From Bacteroidota bacterium (GTDB lineage Bacteria; Bacteroidota; Bacteroidia; Bacteroidales; B39-G9), in contig JAUVJB010000117.1 of the NCBI GenBank assembly GCA_030592465.1, positions 1 to 9,125 of the forward strand: a stretch of DNA of 9,125 bases, read 5' to 3'. The notes under the pieces are model-generated. The model did no database searches, had not been told where the DNA came from, and worked only from the letters and a program-made list of their open reading frames with translations. Below, in pieces: positions 1 through 4,637 of the stretch. Position 1 is the first letter of the stretch, and each line of letters opens with the position of its first letter. Both the position numbers and the translations under genes were made by a program.

Positions 1-1
1 T

Positions 2-391
2 ATTAGAAATAAAATTAGGAATAAAATAAAAGCTAAGTCCAAATTATTTCACTCTTTAATAACAGATACATATTCTCAGCAAATAAGGAATGCTATTGCT
101 CACTCTCAATACTATTTTATCCAAGGTGGTATTTATTACTCGAATTATAAATCTGATAAATTTTCCATAGAGGGAATGGGCTTTAAAGACTGGGAGTCAA
201 GATTTTCAAAAACACTCTCATTATTTTTTCTTTTTGAAAAATACTTAACCGAAATTCATAATAAATACGCAGAAAAAACATTAAATCAAGGAAATCAAAT
301 TGAAATAATGGTACCGCTAGAAAATGACAAATTTGGTTTCATGCTACTTGAATATTTTGAAATAGGAAACAGGTGGATTTTTAAACAATAA
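2..391 (+). CDS. C-terminal part of a probable HEPN-domain protein (5' end outside window)
   Basis: The frame is open from the left edge to the TAA at 389-391, giving about 129 residues with no start in view; the ATG at 176 is internal, because the codons before it form sensible protein. The stretch IRNAIAHSQYYF near visible residues 28-39 contains RNAIAH, which fits the Rx4H motif (R and H six residues apart) of HEPN RNase domains. An amphipathic segment around WESRFSKTLSLFFLFEKYL follows and would suit a late helix of an all-alpha fold. Known for the family: HEPN proteins are often RNases in toxin-antitoxin, abortive infection and CRISPR-linked systems, and some are inactive. Inferred: this is a conflict-type protein or accessory domain. 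The N-terminal part, which would name the family, is missing. The next gene starts 258 bases downstream with its own promoter, so co-transcription with it is not indicated. Confidence 0.5.
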   Translation: MRNKIRNKIKAKSKLFHSLITDTYSQQIRNAIAHSQYYFIQGGIYYSNYKSDKFSIEGMGFKDWESRFSKTLSLFFLFEKYLTEIHNKYAEKTLNQGNQIEIMVPLENDKFGFMLLEYFEIGNRWIFKQ

Positions 392-434
392 CTACCGCCA
401 ATAAATATAAAAAATTGCCAAGATAGTTGTAAAA

Positions 435-522
435 TTAAGCATTGTAGCCCGCTTCAACTTCATCGTAACTTGAAAGTGAATTGTTTCGCAATCTGCAACT
501 AAACCATAGCGACAATCATTAA
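435..522. repeat. Nested imperfect inverted repeat in the gap before rloA
   Basis: The 258-base gap between the HEPN frame and rloA holds no convincing gene. It contains an outer inverted repeat: TTAAGCATTGTAGC at 435-448 faces GCGACAATCATTAA at 509-522, with 11 of 14 positions complementary. Inside lies a second small dyad, TTCAA at 453-457 with TTGAA at 470-474. Nested arms of this sort are typical of sites that work as folded single strands or structured RNA. The layout recalls integron attC sites, but the conserved AAC/GTTRRRY core boxes are not found. It may instead be a dispersed intergenic repeat. The short near-repeats ATTAACC and AACCAAC follow directly at about 518-548. Confidence 0.4.
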
Positions 523-591
523 CCTGCATTAACCAACACCAACCAACAAAATAAAAAATATTATTTTAAAACAAAAAACGTTAATAAATAA

Positions 592-640
592 TTGACAAAT
601 TGATTTTAATGTATATATTTGTAAAATATTTACAAATATA
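592..640 (+). promoter_or_regulatory. Promoter of the rloA-rloB operon with overlapping 12-bp palindrome (putative operator)
   Basis: A Bacteroidota-type -7 box, TATATTTG (consensus TAnnTTTG), lies at 614-621, with a TTG -33 element at 592-594, 19 bases upstream. The same stretch can be read as a sigma70-like promoter, TTGACA at 592-597, 16 bases, then TATATT. The -7 box forms most of the left arm of a perfect inverted repeat: TATATTTGTAAA at 614-625, spacer ATA, and TTTACAAATATA at 629-640. The dyad centre falls close to the expected transcription start and 22 bases before the ATG. Inference: a dimeric repressor could bind here. Because the repeat is symmetric, a matching -7 box also points to the minus strand. 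Confidence 0.5.
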
Positions 641-649
641 CAGGTTGAA

Positions 650-1906
650 ATGATATTGGAAATTCGTTTAAGTAATTTTTTCTCTATTAAAGATGAGATA
701 GTTCTGGATTTAAGAGCCGGAAACATTAATACTCAAAAATCTAAAGCCTTAAAGCAGAATGTATTTGATTTCGGCAAAACAAAAGTGCTAAAGACTGTTG
801 CTTTATATGGGGCAAATGCTTCGGGTAAAAGTAATATTATTAAAGCAATACGCTTTTGTAATTCTATGGTGTTCATTTCTCATACATTCAACGAAAACAC
901 CACATTTTCTTTTATGCCTTTTAAATTTAAAGCTTACCCTAACAAGCCAAGCACTTATTTCATCCGTTTTGTAAGCAATAATGTTGAGTATGAGTATTCT
1001 TTTTCATTAACCGGAACCGAAATAATTACCGAAAGTTTGTATTATTATCCCAAAGGTCGCAGAGCAAAAATTTTCACAAGAGACGAACGTCTCGGTAAGT
1101 CAAAAAAAGAAAAATATTCTTTTGGCACACTTATTAAAAGACCAATGGATGTAGTCGAAAACACATCGCGAAAAACCTTGTATGTTTCTCGTGCAAGCCA
1201 AATGGACAGAATTGTTGCTAAAGAAATTTTCAAATATTTCAACGAAACTTTTATTTTAGGATACAATGGATTTAATGCTCGTTCGGTAGAAATCTTATTA
1301 ACAGAAAACAAAGAACTTCTTTTACAAGCATTAAAAATAGCTGACAACGATATTGTTGATATTAAAACAAAAAAAGAATTGCAAAAGGGCAAAAATCTTA
1401 AATTCGATTTTGCAAGCAATCATACATCAGTAGAAGATGTTGAAGAAGAACATTTAAAAATTACTACTTATCATAAATCATCACCAAAAATTCCCTTCGA
1501 TTTTAATACGGAAGAATCAGCCGGAACAAAAAAGTTATTTTTCATTATGCTGACAATTCTTGACATTGTTAAGAACAATAAAATCTTATTGATAGATGAG
1601 ATTGAAAGCAGTTTGCATCCCGCCATTGTTGAATATATAATTGAAATGTTTAATGCAAGTAAGCAAGCTCAATTAATATACTCAACCCACAATACAAAAT
1701 TGCTAAACTTAAACAAATTACGTAAAGACCAAATTTTCTTTGTAAATAAAAAAGAGGATGCTTCTACCGATTTATATTCTCTTTACGATTATAATGACTT
1801 TAGGGATACTATGGATGTAGAAAAAGCCTATTTGCAAGGACGTTTTGATGCTGTTCCTTTTATAGACGATTCAACAAAAAATTTAAAATCAATTATTGAT
1901 GGGTAG
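650..1906 (+). CDS. rloA: RloA/AbiLi-like ABC-type AAA ATPase of a two-gene defence pair
   Basis: This 418-residue protein is an ATP-binding cassette ATPase of the OLD/AAA_15-AAA_21 kind. The N-terminus (MILEIRLSNFFSIKDE) is the usual first strand of the family and supports the ATG at 650. Walker A is GANASGKS at residues 54-61. An ABC-signature-like ESAGTKK lies at 289-295, Walker B is ILLIDE at 312-317 followed by IESSLHP, and a switch histidine sits in STHN at 345-348. Its length is normal for the family. There is no transmembrane segment, so it should be cytoplasmic. Known: RloA (R-linked ORF A, first noted beside type I restriction genes in Campylobacter) and AbiLi are ATPases paired with RloB/AbiLii in anti-phage loci. 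Inferred: the ATPase senses infection and controls the partner encoded immediately downstream, with which it overlaps. The palindromic promoter upstream suggests regulated expression. The family call is firm; the exact system name is less certain. Confidence 0.85.
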   Translation: MILEIRLSNFFSIKDEIVLDLRAGNINTQKSKALKQNVFDFGKTKVLKTVALYGANASGKSNIIKAIRFCNSMVFISHTFNENTTFSFMPFKFKAYPNKPSTYFIRFVSNNVEYEYSFSLTGTEIITESLYYYPKGRRAKIFTRDERLGKSKKEKYSFGTLIKRPMDVVENTSRKTLYVSRASQMDRIVAKEIFKYFNETFILGYNGFNARSVEILLTENKELLLQALKIADNDIVDIKTKKELQKGKNLKFDFASNHTSVEDVEEEHLKITTYHKSSPKIPFDFNTEESAGTKKLFFIMLTILDIVKNNKILLIDEIESSLHPAIVEYIIEMFNASKQAQLIYSTHNTKLLNLNKLRKDQIFFVNKKEDASTDLYSLYDYNDFRDTMDVEKAYLQGRFDAVPFIDDSTKNLKSIIDG

Positions 1907-2456
1907 AAACAGAAAACCGCCTAAAGGGAAGAAGATTAAACCCACTTTTTTTGTTTTCTGTGAAGGCGAAACAGAAGAACAGTATGTTAAATTTTTAAAA
2001 TCTCAATACAGAATCCCTATTGAAATAGATTCAAAGAAAGCAGGAAACAGAATTACTGCGAAATATATTAATCATTATAAAAAAATAAGATTTACTCATA
2101 AAAAAGATAAAACATTTTTTCTTTATGATATTGATGCCCCAAAAATGCTTAAAAAACTACAAGCCATTAAGAATACAATTTTATTAGCTTCAAACCCATG
2201 TGTAGAATTATGGTATTTACTGCATTTTAAAGAGCAAAAAGCAGAGATAGATTGCAAAAAATGCAATGAAGAATTAGCCAAAAAAAACATCGGTTACAAA
2301 AAAGGTGTTATAAACAATAAATTAAAAGAAAATCTGACAAACAAACAACTTAAAGCCATTCACAGAGCAAAGAAATTAGAAACATTTAAAAACCCTTGTT
2401 CAACTGTTTACTTGTTGCCGGAAGCATTGGAAGAAGCGAAAAATGAAAAAAATTAA
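1899..2456 (+). CDS. rloB: RloB/AbiLii-like protein, probable Toprim-type nuclease partner of RloA
   Basis: Starting at ATG 1899 the protein has 185 residues. A TTG at 1896 would add one Met but is less likely. The start lies inside the rloA stop region, giving an 8-base overlap and probable translational coupling. Motifs match the RloB family: FCEGETEEQY at about residues 20-29, a DID motif in FFLYDIDAP at 73-81, and the family-typical NPCVELWYLLHF at 99-110. The first glutamate motif and the DxD pair (D77, D79) are laid out like Toprim metal-binding residues. That suggests a nuclease like those paired with ATPases in OLD and PARIS systems, but this is inferred from motif order. The C-terminal half is rich in lysine (the protein ends KNEKN), as expected for nucleic acid contact. 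The length is near or slightly below the usual size of about 200. It ends in TAA, with no terminator directly after it. Confidence 0.8.
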   Translation: MGRNRKPPKGKKIKPTFFVFCEGETEEQYVKFLKSQYRIPIEIDSKKAGNRITAKYINHYKKIRFTHKKDKTFFLYDIDAPKMLKKLQAIKNTILLASNPCVELWYLLHFKEQKAEIDCKKCNEELAKKNIGYKKGVINNKLKENLTNKQLKAIHRAKKLETFKNPCSTVYLLPEALEEAKNEKN

Positions 2457-2690
2457 AGAATTGAAAATAGTTTACAATCGACAAAAGACAACAAAATCAC
2501 TATAAAAAATCACGATTTGTATTAATGGTGTTGAAATAAATTAATTAAGTTTATTGAAAATAAAAACATCGGATAAATAAGCGAAAATAAATTTTTGTGA
2601 TACAAATATTACATAGTAAATTTTTAACTATTTGATTATAAGTTATTTATATATAACATCATCGTTTACTCACCCGACTACATTGTAAAA

Positions 2691-2718
2691 ATCTATGTTA
2701 ATTCATAGATCTTTTTTT
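2691..2718 (+). terminator. Rho-independent terminator-like hairpin, possibly bidirectional
   Basis: The arms ATCTATG (2691-2697) and CATAGAT (2704-2710) pair around a six-base loop TTAATT. They are followed by C and a run of seven T (2712-2718). The stem has only two G-C pairs, so it is weak. An A-run just before the left arm gives a short T-run for the opposite strand, so it could stop transcription from both sides. It lies about 235 bases beyond rloB and would separate the rloAB unit from the Fic gene. Confidence 0.45.
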
Positions 2719-2770
2719 ATTGTTATCAGCTAATGTATATATTAATCAAAACAACCCATCAAAAAAATAA

Positions 2771-2878
2771 ATGAGTTTTTTTACCAACATACTAATTAAA
2801 AATATAATCTTTAGAAGATTACAAGATTTGTTACATAATTCGTTAAAAAAAGCGTTTTTTACTTTATATAGCAAATAA
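2771..2878 (+). CDS. Doubtful 35-residue basic peptide ORF
   Basis: An ATG frame of 35 codons begins MSFFTNILIKN and ends with FFTLYSK before TAA. The product would be short, rich in Phe/Leu/Ile and basic, with seven Lys/Arg and one Asp. This composition is seen in small membrane-active toxins, but AT-rich non-coding DNA also gives it by chance. The upstream bases are A-rich (AAAAAAATAA), which is neutral evidence. No promoter box was found before it, and the first degenerate copy of the TTTTTCAC motif overlaps its end. No family is recognised. It is listed only because it fills part of the gap before the Fic gene. Confidence 0.15.
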   Translation: MSFFTNILIKNIIFRRLQDLLHNSLKKAFFTLYSK

Positions 2879-2988
2879 TAAGTATTTTTCACCAATTATA
2901 ATTATTTTTCACTTATCTTTGTATAAGTGTTATTCACCTAAACAAGTTATTTGTATGCGTTTTTCACTCAAAATAAAAATTTTTCACG
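2849..2988 (+). repeat. Iterated TAAgtaTTTTTCAC motif across the Fic promoter and first codons
   Basis: The core TTTTTCAC occurs exactly at 2885, 2905, 2960 and 2980, with a one-base variant (TTATTCAC) at 2930 and another (TTTTTTAC) at 2855. Spacings are 30, 20, 25, 30 and 20 bp. The exact copies and the 2930 variant share TA six bases before the core, which gives a 14-base consensus near TAAgtaTTTTTCAC. All copies have the same orientation. The -7 box lies between the copies at 2905 and 2930, and the last two copies fall inside the coding region in different reading frames, so they are conserved as DNA and not as peptide. Inferred role: a multi-site binding array for a regulator, possibly the Fic protein's own control system. 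I know of no named motif that matches it. Confidence 0.6.
2914..2921 (+). promoter_or_regulatory. -7 promoter box of the Fic gene
   Basis: TATCTTTG fits the Bacteroidota -7 consensus TAnnTTTG and lies 33 bases before the ATG at 2955. No TTG -33 element is found at the usual distance; one TTTTTCAC copy (2885-2892) occupies that position, which could mean the promoter depends on a regulator. This box overlaps the TTG at 2919, so that codon is unlikely to be a translation start. Confidence 0.45.
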
Positions 2989-4478
2989 GACGTACAGCTC
3001 CCGAAGAAGCAGTATTGGTAGGTTATGGTGCTATTATCGAAGCTTACTGTCTTGCAGTTCCTCTCCCTGATACATTGTCTTTAATAAGTTTTAAAAAACG
3101 GCAGTATAAAAAAGGCGAATGGCAGGTTTTCACATCCAGACATTTACCTGAAGACACGTTGTACAAACAATTGGTATTTGCTTTACGTTACGAAGGAATT
3201 AACTTATTATTTTTCAAAAAATTATTTAAACAATTATCTGAAAAAAAAATTGAAGAATTGATTCAAATAGAGCCGTTAGGGCAATACAGTCGTAAAATAT
3301 GGTTTTTATATGAGTGGTTATTCAATAAACAATTAAACGTTCCCGATTTAAAAGTTGGTAATTTCACATCTTTAATTGATGAAAAATTACAATATGCAGT
3401 TGAAGGAACAAAATCTTCACGTCATCGCATAATAAATAATTTACCGGGAACAGTTAATTTTTGTCCGCTAATTTATAAAACAGAAATATTAGAAAAATAT
3501 ATTAATGACAATCTATCTGAAAGAAAAAGCAATTATCTAAAAACAATTAGAAAAGATATATTACAACGTGCTTCAGCATTCTTGTTATTAAAAGATTCTA
3601 AAGCGTCGTTTACTATTGAAGGCGAAGCACCGGCTAATAACAGGACTATGCGTTGGGGAAGAATAATTGGACAGGCAGGCGTTAAACCTTTAAGCAAAGA
3701 AGAATTAATACGTTTACAGCAAATAGTTATTGAAAACAGCAGATTTACCAAAATGGGATTTCGTAAAGAGGGTGGTTTTGTAGGAGAACACGATAGAACA
3801 ACAGGCGAACCAATTCCTGATCATATTTCAGCAAAATGGCAAGATTTAGAACAATTAATTGATGGACTTATTGAAACCTGTCATAAAATGGAAGCTGCTA
3901 ATTTTAATGCCGTTTTAATTGCCGCAAAAATAGCTTTTGGCTTTGTGTTTATTCATCCTTTTGAAGATGGTAACGGTAGAATACACCGTTATTTAATACA
4001 TCATATTTTGGCAAAAACAAAATTTGCCCAACAAGGAATTATCTTTCCCGTTTCAGCATCTATCTTAAATCACATCAACGATTATAGAAATGTACTGGAA
4101 AGCTATTCACATCCATTATTAGATTTTATCGAATGGGAAAAAACAAAAGATAATAATGTGAAAGTGTTGAACAATACTATTGATTACTACAGGTATTTTG
4201 ATGCAACCAAACTTGCAGAGTTCATATATGGCTGTGTTGAAGATACCATTGATGAAGTGATTCCAAATGAAATGAATTATCTTCAAAAATATGACGAAAT
4301 GAAACATTATTTAGATGATAATTTTGAAATGCCCGATAAAACAGTTGCTTTATTAATTCGATTTTTAGAGCAAAATGACGGGAAAATATCAAAGAGAGTA
4401 AGAAATAATGAGTTCTCAAAATTAACAGATGAAGAAATTCCTGAAATAGAAAAAGTTTATAAAGAAATATTTGATTAA
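2955..4478 (+). CDS. Fic family protein AMP-transferase, class II self-inhibited
   Basis: With the ATG at 2955 the protein has 507 residues. A longer reading from TTG 2919 would begin within the promoter box. The Fic catalytic motif HPFEDGNGRIHR is complete at residues 334-345, with the catalytic H334 and phosphate-binding GNGR. An N-terminal inhibitory motif (S/T)xxxE(G/N) is present as SFTIEG at 218-223, with E222 as the expected blocking glutamate. That places it in class II, where no separate antitoxin is needed. Residues 1-200 form an extra domain containing RTAPEE, VLVGYGAIIEA and RHRIINNLPGT, typical of the long (about 500-residue) Fic proteins. The C-terminus has KISKRVRNNEFSKLTDEE, also usual for them. 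Known: Fic enzymes usually transfer AMP from ATP to Ser, Thr or Tyr hydroxyls of proteins. The target here is unknown. No signal peptide is present, so it should be cytoplasmic. The gene stands alone, and its promoter is covered by an iterated motif. Confidence 0.85.
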   Translation: MRFSLKIKIFHGRTAPEEAVLVGYGAIIEAYCLAVPLPDTLSLISFKKRQYKKGEWQVFTSRHLPEDTLYKQLVFALRYEGINLLFFKKLFKQLSEKKIEELIQIEPLGQYSRKIWFLYEWLFNKQLNVPDLKVGNFTSLIDEKLQYAVEGTKSSRHRIINNLPGTVNFCPLIYKTEILEKYINDNLSERKSNYLKTIRKDILQRASAFLLLKDSKASFTIEGEAPANNRTMRWGRIIGQAGVKPLSKEELIRLQQIVIENSRFTKMGFRKEGGFVGEHDRTTGEPIPDHISAKWQDLEQLIDGLIETCHKMEAANFNAVLIAAKIAFGFVFIHPFEDGNGRIHRYLIHHILAKTKFAQQGIIFPVSASILNHINDYRNVLESYSHPLLDFIEWEKTKDNNVKVLNNTIDYYRYFDATKLAEFIYGCVEDTIDEVIPNEMNYLQKYDEMKHYLDDNFEMPDKTVALLIRFLEQNDGKISKRVRNNEFSKLTDEEIPEIEKVYKEIFD

Positions 4479-4637
4479 TTCGTAATTCGTTAAAACCATT
4501 TGTAATTAATAATTAGCGGGTAACTTCTAAAAAAATTGTGTAAAAAATAAAAATTTATCAGTAAAATAGACATAGCTTGCAAAAAAACTTGTAAAGTCTT
4601 CAAAAAAGCATAAATTTAATTGAAAAATAAATTTATT

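Larger units (their letters stand above)
2457..2954. other. 498-base gap between rloB and the Fic gene
   Basis: This gap is strongly AT-rich. It holds a terminator-like hairpin near 2691-2718, one doubtful 35-codon frame at 2771-2878, and, in its last 100 bases, the repeated motif and promoter of the Fic gene. The first 230 bases show only minor structure: two AAAATCAC copies 13 bases apart at 2493 and 2506, and short AT-only dyads such as GTTAT/ATAAC at 2642-2657. No RNA gene or insertion sequence end was recognised. Confidence 0.6.

Noticed and set aside
392..529. A 45-codon minus-strand frame (MQVNDCRYGLVADCE...) across the gap before rloA
   Set aside because: It lies exactly over the nested inverted repeat and has no recognisable domain; the sequence is better explained as a structured non-coding element.
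1045..1419. Antisense 124-codon frame inside rloA
   Set aside because: It is opposite a well-conserved ATPase with clear motifs, and its composition is that of a reverse-frame shadow. The other antisense frames in the Fic and TPR genes were rejected for the same reason.
1896..1898. TTG start for rloB
   Set aside because: An ATG follows directly at 1899 and the extra residue has no support.
2753..2782. Second terminator before the Fic gene (AACCCAT/ATGAGTT plus T-run)
   Set aside because: The stem has an internal C-A mismatch and an 11-base A-rich loop, so it is too weak to call.
2..4478. HEPN, RloAB and Fic as one new multi-gene defence system
   Set aside because: Gaps of 258 and 498 bases, separate promoter boxes and a terminator-like hairpin suggest independent units; clustering in a defence island explains the order equally well.
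4620..4637. TTG start for the TPR phosphatase
   Set aside because: It adds MKNKFI before a complete signal peptide that starts naturally at the ATG at 4638.
2919..4637. Fic and TPR phosphatase as one operon or signalling system
   Set aside because: They are on the same strand, but a 159-base gap separates them and there is no shared motif or known link between the families.
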